Assembly (NCBI RefSeq): GCF_050947875.1
Contig: NC_134570.1
Span: 102,962,122 to 103,026,121 of the forward strand
DNA from: Dermacentor variabilis
Lineage: Eukaryota > Arthropoda > Arachnida > Ixodida > Ixodidae
DNA length: 64,000 nt
Direction: 5' to 3'
The notes beneath the pieces are model-generated. The model worked only from the letters and a program-made list of their open reading frames with translations. It did no database searches and was not told the DNA's origin. Position numbers and translations under genes: made by a program. Shown here one piece after another: positions 32,705 through 46,701 of the stretch (position 1 is the stretch's first letter; each line of letters opens with the position of its first letter).

Positions 32705-35700
32705 AATATTTCGGAGGATTGAAAACGAGAGCTTCCGTTCGCCGCAACCATAGTTGAGGCGGCAGTATGGACGGTGACAATTCTGATAAGCAGGAGGAGG
32801 CCTGGAATTGACATTGGAACGAATCGAATTGACATGAAACGAATCGCCCAGGAAACAGATGAACAGCGCGTCGAACGACTGGCTAAGCGCCGCAACATAG
32901 CTAGACAACCAGACTAACCTGGACTTGCAATCAAGATTAACCAAGGCTAACCATGCTACGCCTTAGCTTTCGTTGCGCATATCCTGGCATAGCCGAGCTA
33001 AGCCACTGCCAATTTTATTCTTATAGCGGGCTGTCTGTATAATCGAATGGAGCGTGACAGAATGAAGCCTGAAATCAGGGATCGCACGGGTTCGCAGCGA
33101 CTGAGTGCGCGTCTGCATGCATGTTCGTGGACGGTGTTTTACTTTCGCTGCGAGCGCGTTCTCGCACCGTGCCCTGAGCTTTAGGACGCAGAATATGAGC
33201 ATTTGACTGCGAGGAACCATGGTTGCGTGAACGCTATCAGAGCTGTTCGAAAATTATTTCGTTATAGACTTAGTTATAGACTCGAAATTAGACTTACAAC
33301 CTATGTTATTCCTAATATTAGAAGTGGACGAATATCAATTTGTAGAATACGAATTGAATACGAGTACTACGTATCTGATATTTAATCCAACATCGAATAG
33401 TCAGTATGATGAGGTGTGACTTTCAGTATGGTGAGTAACTTTGCCTGTACTGACTAGCACAAAACGGAACCTAACAATAAGGAAGAACGGATCAGTTTCA
33501 AACTCAAGATGAAAATTGGCATTAATGGAACTGTGCAAATAACGTATCAGCAACTTTAGAGACTTGTTGCAAACAAGCTATTTAGGGAATAATAGGTGCT
33601 GTTTGATTAGCTTTCAAAAAATGATAAATAACTGGCTACCGAATAAACATCAGATCTCTAAAAAATGCTGCTCAAGGACTTGTGTACTATGGATACATGT
33701 AGAAAACCAGAAATCACAGTTTGCAGCGTGAAAGATAAATGACTATAATACTACGCCTCCAAAAACACTAAATGAGATACCGTGTGCAAGAGTCAGAAGT
33801 TTTCATTCGGGCTTCCGGTTCCAAATTGAAAACAAGACTTGCATTACCCATATTGGTTATGCCTTGCGTTGACAACTGTGGGCTCCGAAAAACATGTGGA
33901 GATAACACCACTCGTAAGTTCTCCATGACGCAGGAAGCCCTGCACAAATGACGAGATATCAGCAGGTAGTCGTCGAGATTCCAGCTGCATATTGCCGCAG
34001 GCACATGACATCGTTCCCCAGTGGAGGCGCTAGACATGCTTTAGTCCCGAAGTGAACGTTTCGTTCCCTAGGGCCCTATTAGCTAAGGATGCTTGAGGTA
34101 CCTCAAAACGGGTAAAAGTGAAACGTTTCTGCGTTATTCCGTCGTCTTACTGTGTGTATCGGTCTTATGTTCTTCGAATTTTTTTTTATTTTTGTTTTTC
34201 AGAGCTGGGAATCCGCACAGAAGTAGTTGCTTGTCCAAATTTGCCAGGTTACACATTGTCACTTAGTAGTGACGGTGAAGAAAGCAGCAAAACTGTGAGT
34301 GACGAAACTAGTGTTTTACTGGGGGAACCTCTGCCCTCAAGACAGGCTACACACAGACAACGGCGATAGCGACGAACACAGTAAGCGACCGTCGAAAATC
34401 TGATCAGTGGGTCAAGCGCGTCGACTTCTTTACATCGGTCATCGAAGGTTCCAGATTATTCGCTGGTGCCCGCATGTCTTCCAGGGTGTTCTATACATTC
34501 ACGTCAGGCATGCATGCAGTCAGGTTATACAAAACTTGGCGATAACAGACAGCGGATAGAATCATCGATAACATTCCAGAAACTTCCGATACACCCAAGC
34601 GCTTTCTGCGCTTTTTGTTGACATTCGTTTGACAATGAAACGTGGTCAACCGATCAACAAGTACGCGTGTCAGTACGTCGAGCTCCGGCTCATTCATTAA
34701 TTATTCGTCGCCCGGCAGTGCTCGTCTAACGAAGCTTGTATTCTCCCATATTTTGGGGGCCTGGCCGATTTTGAAGGTTATTTGAAGATTCTTTGAAGGT
34801 TCTTGAAAGACTTTCAAGGTTCCGTTCATCCCAAGGTCGCCGATTACTATGTTCTTTTCTTCTTTCTGGAGGTGCGGGGAAGTGTACGTTCTTTCGACTC
34901 TCTTGACGAGGCTTCGGAATACAGAAAGCTGGTACCAGGTGGGGTGATTAAAATTAAACTGAAGATATCGTTATGTATGTGTCGGTTTTCTAAATCCTTA
35001 AGGGGATGAGGTTCAGTTGCTCTCGTTTCACGAGAATGTTTACGAAAGAGAGAGAACCAGAATTTCTGGCTTCAAATAGCCGACTCTATGGAGTTCAAGT
35101 GCGAGATCAAGTCGTCCACCTCGGATGACTTCACCACGCAAAAAACATGTTTCCACTCCACGCTATGAAGGACGTTGGACAGCGAAGCTGCAAAAGACAA
35201 CTAGAACCATTTCCTATCGCGATGCAACTTGAAATTATTCATATAAAGCCAGATAATATTCTCAAGCTTTAAGCTATTCACACTGCCGCTTACCGGCAAC
35301 TGTGCCTCAGGGAGACATAATCTTTACCGGGAATTGATTGCGGCGGACGCTATGCACGAAGGCGAGCTTTCTGTTTATTTTTTGTTGCCCCCGTAAGCCT
35401 GCACCGCGGATGCGCTAAAGCGAGCGCCATCTGATTGTACTGCAAGGAACCTCACGGGGCACGCGGCGCGAGCCTCCCGAGTTTTTGTCGACCGACACGA
35501 CAGACCCATTGGGAGGTGGAGCTATACAGCTTCGCTGTAAAGCAATCGTCAACGTATCGTACAGAGAACATTTTTGGCTGAGGGGTGAAAGTGTAAAACG
35601 CCCACTTTTCGACGTTCTTTATGGCGAGTGTGGCGATTGTGAGCGAGAGTGCGCAACACATACCATAGTGAGCGACAGTACCGGCCGAGAGTGTCACGGG

Positions 35701-38700
35701 TGCGTCTCGCATTAGCGTGTGACTGCAACCACACCCTCAGCTCTACTGCCGGCGCCAATCTCCTCGCATGCTTCCCATTCAGCTCGAACCGAGCTCCTTA
35801 TTGTTCCACGCGAGGTGGCGCTTTTGGCGGCTCTTGTGCGGCGCAGCTAACTGAGGCTCCTTTCTTTACGCGCGTACGTTTCATCCGCGTTCTCAATTTG
35901 GGAGAAGCCTATTCGGTGGTACCATTGTACGGTAATTCGTCCGTGTAGCAGTGTGAGAAGTCATAAGGCGCTTTGCAGCACTCGCATAGACTGTGCCACA
36001 CAACAACTACGACGACAATAACAGCGGCAAATCCGTATACATTACGCTGACCAACTCCATATTTTACATGCACCTCCTTCTTTCTTTCAGCCTTGTGAAT
36101 GCGTACACCTGTAGATGCATAATATGGAAACTTCATTTTGTTGGTCGGAGACAGCAGCGGGCCATTCTACGTGAGATGCTACAAATAATGCTCGCGCCTT
36201 TATATAAAGCAATGGAGGGAAAAGTGCGTGCTCGGTGGATATAGGAGTGATCATCATGCATTATTTAACTCTGTTCCTGCATGAAGTGTTGCTTGGACTG
36301 AAGTTTTTTTTTCGATTATTGCTGAAGAATAAAATCACTTCAAACAAAAATGCTTTCAAACGTACCATTGTTTAATTTGCGCCGCAGTTTTTAGTATGGC
36401 AGCAAGATTCACAACAAAGGTTGGTTATTATAAGCGATAAATCAAAACGTGTTTTGCTCTGGGGAAATTTGTGTCCCGCTGCTCAAGTGTACTTCTTCCA
36501 CATTTTTCTTTAGGACGCAGCAATGAACAACGCTCTAAAAGACGTTTCACAATAGACAGGCTCTTGAACATGCTATTTAAAAATAAGGAAGCACTACGAT
36601 TTTATTGAACACCTAAAATCACTTATTCATCTTCGTGGAATGACCTGTACTTGCAGTAATGATTAGAAGATTGTCAATCTGCAGTTTGGCCGGTTCATTT
36701 TCCATTATTGAACTCCACGTAAAGGTATACAGGCATCGCAAACCCCAACTTGTCAACTTTCTAAGTGCCAGAAGTTTCATTGATCCCGAGCGGTTATATA
36801 CATTTCCCATAACTTATTTAGTGAGTAGCACAAATTGTGCAGCTGGCTTAAGACTACTATACTAGCGTAAGGTGATTATGCCAAGTACTTATCGTAAATG
36901 AGATGTTAAAATATATTGAATAATCACTTAGATTACTTATGCTATCATCGAACGTATTGCCTGTAGTAACATAGGATATTATTATTATTGGCTTCAGTTC
37001 TCTCAAGCGTACGTACAGCTGCTGCCCTACCCAAGAAAAGGCAGTCACACATTGTGAATAGTTTGGTCAAGCCGATATGCAGGGTCTTGAAAGTGAAATG
37101 ATAAGCAGGTGTATAAAAAGATCATTCTAGTTACGGTAAATGTGCTTGCGCCGCCGTTTTCTTTGCTTTGACGGACAAATGTTCGACCGAGGCATTGTGG
37201 CCAGACAAGTAAATAAGAACCACTTCTTAATTTTATTGTTAATATCATTGGCATATATTTAAACTTGAAACTTTAGTAGAATAATATTGAAGACAGCTTC
37301 ATTTTGTTCGATTTTTCTGAAGCACTTCTGTTCCGGGGCATTTCACTTCAGTTTTGACTCTCATTCAGCCAATTTCTCATTCAGGGGCACGGATCTTCGC
37401 ACTTTGTCCTTGTTGTCGCGTAGATTATCATGTATGTACATCGTTTTCAGGATTGGCGTAACTAATAACAGCTGCGTATTTGCTATAGGCTAGGAAGAAC
37501 AAGCAAATGCATATTTTTTTTAGATTTCCCTTCACATTCTTGTTATGTCACGGCTTGACGTTGGACCGAGATGTATGCGCCTGAATCCGCAATTACCTAA
37601 CAGAGGGGCAAAGTTGACCATGGCTCTATCGGAACATAACGATTCGCGTCAAATTAAACAAAAAGAACTTAATCAAAATTTAAAATCTGGGGTTTCTTGT
37701 CCCAAAGAAAGGACATAATTAGAACGCCTTTACTTATGGGGACTTCAGATTACTTTGACCACCTGGAGTCCATTACCGTGAAGCCAACGCACGACGGGAG
37801 TTTTAGCATATCGCCCAAAACGTAATGTACGGCCTAAATCGTATCGCCTCAGGCATATTACGTATGGGGCGCAACACCAAGGCCAACTACGGCACCATGG
37901 CGGGCAAAGTGAACTCCTTTTTAAATGCGATCATCTTGATTTCTTTTTAATATACACGTAAACCGTGCCAACAAAAAGGTAATGAGGACCTTTCTTAGTC
38001 TACACTTTTAATAAATCTAATTGTCGTTGATACATGGGTCCACAAAATTTTACATACCGCATGTGCAGGCCCATTTTGCATGACCAGCGTCGCGTTATTA
38101 TTAGTATTGCGGTCACTGTAAAATTTAGTTACCCTGTAGAGAACAGAGAAAAAAATACGCTCTTCGACAGGCAGCTTCTTTCTGAGCATCACATTGTGCT
38201 AACACCGCTATCACATTATAATAGTATTCCTCGAGTGATGCACAGACTTTGGTTATCGGTTGTCCATGTCATAGAGCACTGAAAGTCATGTAACGAGTTC
38301 TCCTGTAGGATTTACCGATAGCATTTTTTTTCACTAACACGCGAACAAGACACGTACTCATTTAAATTCTAGAATACGAAAAAAAATTAAAACACCGATA
38401 CCAATCATTGAACGCAGCAGGCGCTCTCTTTCACTTTCCTCAAGATCAATGACGCTTGCGGGGCCACGCATGCTTGCACAATACAAGTCCCTCCAGTAAT
38501 GTGACCGGCCGTATCTCTGCCCCCCTCACGCCATCGCCGTGTTAAACGCCAACTACCGCGCCCCGTCTTTCCCAGTGGGCATGTTGCCTCATCGCCTTTG
38601 CCTACAAGGGGCAAAAAAATATATATAGCCCAGCCTCGACGAGGCAGGGGCTAGTGCTCCAAAAGGGGGGCACTAGAAGGAAGCATAGCTTAAGATAAAG

Positions 38701-38886
38701 AACTGAAAAGCGAAAAAACAAGAAAAAAAGAGACAATCCGCATTCTTCCTGCAGAAAATAACGTTAGGCGCGTTCTCAACCGGATCTGTGTTTCTACGTG
38801 CGTGCACCTAGGTACGAGCGATGGTGTGCCTGCAGGTGTCGCCTTTTTTGCATTCTCTCCCTCACTGACTCAGTATCCTTTCCCCG
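32705..38886. other. Intergenic, few features
   Basis: No complete gene seen in about 6 kb. A short Arg/Gln-rich frame at 32834-32917 (AQETDEQRVERLAKRRNIAR) resembles arthropod arginine-rich repeat modules but stands alone. A 30-bp motif at 35511-35540 recurs at 57091-57120. Confidence 0.5.
34203..34369 (+). other. Possible terminal exon of an unknown gene
   Basis: A T-rich tract (34180-34200) and CAG precede an open stretch reading ELGIRTEVVACPNLPGYTLS followed by an acidic Ser-rich part and LLGEPLPSRQATHRQRR before a stop at 34367-34369. Composition looks protein-like but no family is recognised, and no partner exon or poly(A) signal was identified. Confidence 0.25.
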
Positions 38887-38911
38887 TCGCTTTCACAGTT
38901 ATGGTGTCACG

Positions 38912-38943
38912 TATATAAGGGAGTCGGAGACTGGACAACTTCA
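38912..38943 (+). promoter_or_regulatory. Core promoter of cuticle gene B (TATA box and initiator)
   Basis: TATATAAG at 38912-38919 and TCAG at 38941-38944, with predicted start at A38943. Nearly identical to promoter A, so both genes are likely expressed in the same cells and moulting stages (inference). Confidence 0.75.
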
Positions 38944-38981
38944 GCAGTCCTTCGTTAGCCAACGGTACCACTGCCACAACC

Positions 38982-41900
38982 ATGGTAAGCGCACTGTTCA
39001 TCAAGCGTCTCGCCTAGGGTGTGTTGAAAGTGTTTAAAGGGACACTACAGCAAAGTACTAACTCTAGCTAGATCGACAGAGCATTCGCATAGAAGTATAT
39101 TATCCTTTTCTGTATGCCAAAACATCAATTCCTGCTTAGGAAATTGCCGTCGAAGGTACCGCTGCTGCTTCTCGATTTTTACCGCCCGCGCCAAAGTGGA
39201 GGACTTGACGTAATCTACCACCCTCTATGTCATCTTTATGTGTTTTGTAGAGTATGTATTTAGCTTTATATACGAAGGGTACTGCTTCGAGAGTATGGGT
39301 GTTCAGCTTGCGTGAGTCACTCTCTGTGCCACTGCTTGGGTTCAGGTTCATAGTTTTTGTCCCTTGAGCCTCCACTTCAGAATCTGAGCATAATTGTGAG
39401 AAAACACATGTTCATGTAGACATGTTGTATGTCATCACGCGTCATCAAACGGCATAAGAACAGTAAACCAAAATAGACAATTTACCGATGTTAGCTTCCC
39501 AAAAAGATTTACACGCGTCAGGTCGTATCTAGAAAAGATATTTCAGCGTCAAGAATAGCTATAAACGCATCACTGACATACCCTGCCCACTTTTTATTTA
39601 TTTCGTTCGCCTCTACAACTTCTCTTGTTGTTCGATCTTTGTGCCTATAAAAGACAATAGTTTTATGAAACTTCGGTGCATTTACCTTGGGAGTTAAAGA
39701 CTCTCACGTGCATTGCATGGCGTGTGCGAGCAATCCCTTTTGTGGAATTGGAATGTCATTTCAGCCTAGTGTTAAGACATTCGCCAGTTTGGCCCACATA
39801 TCTTTTTCCACACAAGAAAGGCACAGAATGCGACACTGAAGTTTAGCATGAAACGAAATTGTTTACATGATTAAGACAACAAACCGACCTAATGTTTGCA
39901 TCTGTAGTGCGGCTACTCGAGCTTTCACTACGACTGTGCACGGCTCAACAAATCGCGGCGAGCTTATTCTTCACAGAGTAAACATCTTTCACGCCATTGT
40001 GTGACCCTAACCTTTTCAACATATGCGACAGGCAGTGGGCATATGGGATGACGACCAGCATTTTCTTATCAGTCCCACTAGCTTCGTGTGGGCCCTTTTT
40101 CCCTCCCTGCTTCTTTAATCCTTCAAGCAAGCTTTTGCCCGACGCGGATATGACAGCTTGTCTTTTATTGTTCCTTAGGTTCTGTAACAGTAGTTCGCGC
40201 TCTAAATTTAGTCATAGTTCCATATAAACTAGTAGATATTTCACTTTTTATTACAAAAGATGGCGTTCATAGAAACAAAGGCCATAGACATGCGGAAACC
40301 ATGCGTTTTACAAAGTCTACTAACCATGTAAAATTGATCTCATCGGGCACTCTATAGCAAAGGTACACTTCGGCCTTAATTTACAAAATTTGAGAGAACT
40401 CGACAGACTTCTTCATGCAACAAGCTTCTTTCACTTGTGGCTTGGTCTGCATCTCCCCGCAGTTCAACCCATGAATTATGAGAGGATTGCTCCCTAAGTC
40501 CAAATATCCACCACTTATCGTGAAAAACAGGAAGCCATAACTAGGCCAAAGCTTAGCTCACATGAGGGTTGAAGGAAAGTTGCCTGTGTGAGTCAACTCC
40601 AATGGTAGCTAGGACTTCATGCGCATCCAAGGCATATCATCCGTAGTTTCTAAATGCTTCAGCGTAATAAGGAAATGTCGTTTACAAAAGAAAAAAAATC
40701 TGTCAGACCAGTCAAATTGTCTTCACGGTATTCAAATGTATATATTCTTATATAGTCTAATATATTTTTACAGTTCCGTGTTTGCGTCGTCCTTGCCCTG
40801 GCCTCCAGCGCCCTTGCTGGATTCCTTCACGGTAGTGGCTACAGCCTCGGCAGTGGTGTCGGCCTCGGCAGCGGTGTTGCCCTTGGCAGTGGTGTTGGCC
40901 TCGGCAGTGGTGTTGGTCTCACTAGCTATGGTCTTAGCCACGGAATTGGCTACTCCGGCCTCACCGGATTCGGTGTCGGCCACGGCCTTGCCTACGGACC
41001 AGCCGCCAGCTACGCCGTAGCTGCTCCAGCTGTTTCTCGCACCGTCTCCACTTACCATGCTGCTCCAGCTGTGACCGCTGTTCAGGCTGCTCCAGCGGTC
41101 GCTACCTACGCCGCTGCCCCAGTCGCCACCGTCGCTGCTGCTCCAGCTGTGTCCCGCGTCACCACCTACCAGTCCGCTCCAGTTGTGGCCACTGCCCCAG
41201 CAGTTTCTACCACTTACCACGCTGCCCCTGCGGTCGCTACCTACGCCGCTGCTCCAGCCGTGTCCCGCGTCACCACCTACCAGTCTGCTCCAGCTGTCTC
41301 CCGCGTGACCTACCAGGCCGCCCCAGCTGTGACTAAGGTTTACCAGAGTGCCCCAGTCGTCGCTGCTGCCCCAGCTGTGTCCCGCGTCACCACCTACCAA
41401 TCTGCTCCAGCTGTCACCACTTACCAGTCTGCCCCAGCTGTCGCTACCTACGCTGCTCCAGCTGTCTCCCGCGTGACCTACCAGGCTGCCCCAGCTGTGA
41501 CTAAGGTTTACCAGAACGCTCCAGTCGTGGCTGCTGCCCCAGCTGTCGCTACCTACGCTGCTCCAGCTGTCTCCCGCGTGACCTACCAGGCCGCCCCAGC
41601 TGTGACTAAGGTTTACCAGAGCGCCCCAGTCGTCGCTGCTGCCCCAGCTGTGTCCCACGTCACCACCTACCAGTCTGCTCCAGCTGTCACCACCTACCAG
41701 TCTGCCCCAGCTGTCGCTACCTACGCTGCTCCAGCTGTCTCCCGCGTGACCTACCAGGCCGCCCCAGCTGTGACTAAGGTTTACCAGAGCGCCCCAGTCG
41801 TCGCTGCTGCCCCAGCCGTGTCCCACGTCACCACATACCAGTCCGCCCCAGCTGTTACCAAGGTCTTCCAGTCTGCCCCAGCTGTTGCCACTGTCGCTGC

Positions 41901-42334
41901 CGCTCCAGCTGTGGCCACAGTTACTCACGCTGCCCCAGTAGCCACCTACGCCGCTGCCCCAGTCGCCACCTACGCCGCTGCCCCAGCTGTCGCTACCGTT
42001 CACGCCGCCCCCGCTGTTGCCACCACCACCGTCCACCACGCCCCAGCTGTGGCCACTGTCTCCCATGCTGCCCCAGCCTTCGCTGCCTACCAGGCGGCCC
42101 CAGTCTACGGATACGGTGTTGGAAGCCTCGGCTACGGCGCTGGCCACTACGGCCTCGGCCACGGATTCGGTGTCTACGGCTTGAACTACGGCTACGGCCT
42201 TGGCACTCCCTTCGACTACAACACCCTCCTCCGCAGGAAGAAGTGTGAGTACAATATAGAATACCCTGAAATTGTAAAGTTCACACTTAGTTCCGATACT
42301 AATGTGTCATGTGTACTCTTTTCTTCTTGCAGAA
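38982..42334 (+). CDS. Secreted AAPAV-repeat cuticle protein, copy B (3 exons)
   Basis: 491 aa; coding parts 38982-38984, 40774-42244 and 42333-42334. Gene structure is as in copy A: ATG-only first exon, signal peptide FRVCVVLALASSALA at the start of exon 2, and a TAA stop split as T|AA across intron 2 (donor GTGAGT, acceptor TTCTTGCAG). It differs from A by extra GSGVGL-type repeats near the N-terminus (ALGSGVGLGSGVGL), an inserted VTAVQAAPAVATYAAAP block and an additional AAPAVSRVTYQ...TKVYQ module. Net gain is 54 residues. The C-terminal Gly-Tyr tail and RRKK end are unchanged. No Rebers-Riddiford motif. No frame lesions are seen, so both genes appear functional. Confidence 0.85.
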
Positions 42335-42431
42335 ATCATTCTTTGAATCAGAAGACATGGTGCGCTGAAGAGGAAAAGAACAATTTGTTGAGATTAGGCT
42401 CAGTTGTCCATATTGTTCAACACTGTTGTAA

Positions 42432-42437
42432 AATAAA
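42432..42437 (+). terminator. Poly(A) signal of cuticle gene B
   Basis: AATAAA, same position relative to exon 3 as in copy A. Confidence 0.7.
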
Positions 42438-42501
42438 TTTTTCCGGTTGTACAAAAAAGCTCGTTGAACTCATAGTGATTACTATCTGCTTGGAATACTG
42501 A

Positions 42502-44399
42502 ACGATAAGATTCTGGGCGCTGCATCGAGATGTTAGCGGCGCATTTCGCTTCGTTGCTCAAACTATGACCTTTCGCCATTCCTTTCCTGGCGGTGCACTT
42601 GGTGAAGAATAGAACTCGCAGTATGGCGGCCTGCTGCCTACGTTTATATGTTAACCCGTACCTTCACTAACATGTACAGGAAGCGTTGCGATTACTTCGT
42701 TCCTCTATTTCATGTTTAATAGTTTCCTAGGAATGCTTACACGAACTCATAATAAGGGAAATAAATACTTGAATAACGTATTATTGAACATTTTATGAAA
42801 GACTTGAACTTCGTACCGTGGCTATAGGGACCAGTAGCTCGCACCTGCACACTACAGTCCCTAGCTCGGCGGCAGTTTGTAAGCCACTGGTGCAATATCT
42901 CGATGAAAATACAGACGGAACCGAAGGTATGCATGACTGTTCTGGCTAAAACCGCTCAGTTGTTAGCAGACATATTTCGTAGTGGACGCGTTTTTTTACA
43001 TTGCATTCAAGTGCATTACTTGCCTGTTCGCGGACGATTAGTCTAGTGCCTACCAGAACGTGCCGAATTTGTTTCAATTTAGCCGCGGCGCCGACCTATA
43101 CTGCCAAGGTAAAATTATCAGCTACTGATGAAACAAGCTACATAGGGGTAAAACATACACAAATGACGGAGACTAGACAAGTACTGCCGGTGTACGCGTT
43201 ATTTAGCGTTCCATTCCTAATAGCCATGCAGCACTCACTAGGGAAACGAGAAGCATTCCTACTATGAAAGGAGGCGTCCGTCATGTTTCCCTGCTGTAAC
43301 AACAGATGAAATTGTGCTTCTGTTCGCAAAGTTTTTACGCTGTGAGCTAGGCAACGCAATAGATGACGCGTATTCTGATTTAGTCTGACCGAGACAAGGC
43401 ATAGAGCACCCAAATGGGGCACTAAAATGCATCACCCACAAGCGGCTATTAACAGCGAAGTTGTCTATTGCTACCCTACGGAAAGATCGTGTCGATGGAC
43501 AGAAATGCCGTGCGGCAAAGCCAACTCACGAATATGCTTTATAATAGCTCCAAAATATCATGTAGGCATCTTGTAAAAGATTACGCCCAGAATCATTTAT
43601 ATTTCATAATTATGTTGTTCACAGAAAATATCTCAATATTATGGAATTACCGTATGCTGTCAATAAATGCGCTCCCAGGGAAGGCAAACGGATGACCCCC
43701 GTGTTTTCCGCTACAAAAAAACTCTAGTCCTTCCGAATATCATTCAGATAATTAACTAGGAAGTATGCTCAATCGCATATTACAAGCAAATATGCTTTGT
43801 TTTGTGCCATAGTCAAAGCATATGGTCGGTGGTATCGAGGCTCGGTTAAACGGCCACCTGTGTCTAAACGGCACTCCATCGCAGCTGCGCGACAATACCT
43901 GCGTCTTTAGAGCGGCGTCTTAACAGGCCTACGGTGGTAGCTCTGTGTATGTATTGAGGCAGTGTATAACGCAGCGCGCAACTGATAGTTGTTTTCACTT
44001 CGCATAAACGACATATACCTTATTATATGTACACTAATTTTACTTCTTTTTCTTTAGTTTGACGAGAGAACGTGTAGTTGAGCAGAAATAGTGATGTGCA
44101 CCAGGCACTCATTTAAATAACCTAGTGAGTGATCTTCACCATGCCACCTTCATTTCATACCAAAACACACAGACCGGAATCCACTGAATTAACATCTTTA
44201 CTTTTTGTAGCATTTACGCGTATAATTGGGCGTCGTAAATATCATTATATGATCATTACATATGCTAACGTAAGTATGCGAGTCGTGAGAAATCATTCTA
44301 CGTTTCCGGCATCCAAGGCTTACGCAATAGGTTATGCGAGTTTATTTACATGCAGCATACTTCGGTAAAAGTGATGTCTTGAGTAAGACGTGTTCCCGA
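42502..44399. other. Intergenic, with empty LTR-element site
   Basis: Parallels 3423-4460 plus 8270-9124. At 43531-43548 AATATGCT-TTATA-ATAGCT matches the joined flanks of the copy A LTR insertion with one copy of the target. No gene recognised. Confidence 0.7.
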
Positions 44400-46700
44400 G
44401 ACTGAGCGGCAGGGCACGAACGCTCAGCACATCCCGATGAGCAGCAGTGACACGATGGAAAGGTTGAGATGGGCATGGCAGGGGTTGGAGCAGACTGGCT
44501 GGGAGGTGCGGCGGAGATTTGCTTTGCTGACATTCCCGGCAAGAGCGGGCGAAGTTCCTACCGAGGGTGTACATCCGCCGCTAGTAGTAGCGGTGCCGAA
44601 GTCGCTCATACGTCTTGAAAACAGCGGCATGTCCACACTGGGGTCCAAGTGAAACGTGGAACAGATCCTTGATATCAAGGCGCTCGGGATGACAAGCAAC
44701 CCCGTACGTCCCTCTGGTGCATAGTTGCGTTGGTACAGGAGCTGATCACGGATCGCAAAATGAGGAACTTGGTGCCGAATTGTTCGAGAGGCTGGAAATG
44801 TTGAGGTATCCGAGAGAAGGTTGAAAAGTGATACAATTCAGCATTCGTTGTGTTGTTCGGCAGCAATAGTGCCATAGTCAAGAGACGACAACGTGCGTTC
44901 AAACGGCGACTCACGAGTGGCCTCTAGCGATAGTGGTGAGCGAGAAAGAGCGTCAGCGTCGGAATGCGTGAGCCCGGAACGATACACCACGCGTATGTCG
45001 TACACCTGGATTCGCCGGACCCAGTGAGCGAGGTGGCCAAATGGGTCTATTAAATTCCAAAGTCAACACAGCGGATGGTGGTCGGTCACTACGTCAAAAG
45101 AGCTGCCATATAAATAAGGGCGAAATTTGCCAAGTGCCCAGACGATGGCCAAGCACTCCTTTTCCGTGGCACTGTAAGTGCCCTCCGCCTTGATCAGCAC
45201 GCGGCTCGCATGAGCGAGGACGCATTCTGTCTAACCAGGGTGACGCTCTGCGAGAACAGCCCACAGGCCTACACCACTTGGATCGGTATGTTCTTCAGTT
45301 GGAGCTTGAGAGTCGAAGTAGCGAAGAATAGGTGACATCGTGATAACAGGCGCAAGGTGGTGAAGGCATGGTTGCAGGCAGGGAACCAGGATGAGAGGCC
45401 TTTGGCGCCACGAAGCAGTTGCGGGAGGAGTGATAGTATCGATGCAAAATTTCGAACGAAGCGCGCAAATAAGAGCATGAGCCGATGAAACTGTAAAGTT
45501 CTTTCAATGTAGTGTACTTAGGAAACGCAGAGACGGCCCGCAGTTTCTCGAGATCCGGGAGAGTACCTTCCTTGGACACAACGTGGCCGAGGATTGTGAA
45601 CTTGCGTTTGGCAAAGTGACATTTCTTTAGATTAAGCTGCCGACCGCCATTGATTAAGGAACTCAGCACGTGCTGATGGCTGCGCAAGTGTGTTGCGAAT
45701 TCAGGTGCGGACACCACGATGTCATCAAGGTATCATAAACATATCGTTCATTTGGGGCTGCGCACAACATTATCCATCTTCCTTTTGAATGTACCAGGCG
45801 CGTTGAAAAGTCGGAAAGGCATGACGGTGAACTCACATAGGCCATCTGGTGCACCAAAAGCAGTGTTTGGAGGATCGACCTCCGCCATCGGGACCGACTA
45901 GTAGCCTGACCACAAGTGCAATGAAAAGATCTCGGCTTCTTGTAAGCAATCCAGAGCATCATCAATGCGCGGCAATGGGTAAACATCTTTCAACGTGATC
46001 TTGCTTAAGTGCCAGAAATCTACACAGAAGCGTATGGAACCGCCTTTCCGTGCGACAAGTGTCACAGGAGAAGCCCATGGGCTGTGTGAAGGTTTAATCA
46101 CGCCTCAACTGAGCATGTCGTTGACCTTGTCGGCAATGACGTAGTGTTCCGCAGCGGATAGGCAACACGGACGTTGGCGCAGCGGTGAGTCGGAGCCAGC
46201 GTTGATGTAGTGCTCGACTGTTGATTGCGGCCTAAGATTGCTTTTGGGACGTCGAAAGAAATTCGGAAGTGCTGCAGAATGGTAAGAAGCTGGGATCGCT
46301 GCGAGGGTGTGAGATCCTCGCTGATGAATGGGCTGAAAACATCCGAAGATGTTGGATCTGGAGGTCAGATGGGCGGCGCTCAGGTAAAGGATGGCCGTAG
46401 GAAACGCCTCGTAGAGAGGGATACAATCCGGATAGAATCGATGGCCCTGACATCGCCAACGCATTCCTGACGAAGCAGTGTAAGCGGGGATGAAGGTGTG
46501 TTATAAACTGGCATTGTGCATAAAGCGGCGGCGAGCTCAAGGGTAGCAAAAGGAAGAGGAAGGGCTTTTCGGGGAACGAAGAGGTCGGACGGCATGAAGA
46601 AGACCGTCCCATCGCAGATAGCACCACATGAGTCTGGTACAAGTGCTAACGGGCATTGCGGCATATTGATGTCTTTCTTGACAACAAGTTTATCAGACAT
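44400..46700 (-). mobile_element. Decayed Gypsy pol, copy B
   Basis: Same relic as 9125 to about 11262. On the minus strand, protease/linker traces (46751-46380), RT (46101-45663: FCVDFWHLSKITLKDVYPLP) and RNase H/tether pieces (45717-45269) lead to the integrase zinc-finger region (44574-44332: FARSCRECQQSKSPPHLPAS). YLDDIV survives here near 45715-45735 but out of frame with its neighbours. The match to copy A stops near 46701/11261, so gag is missing. Confidence 0.8.
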
Positions 46701-46701
46701 A

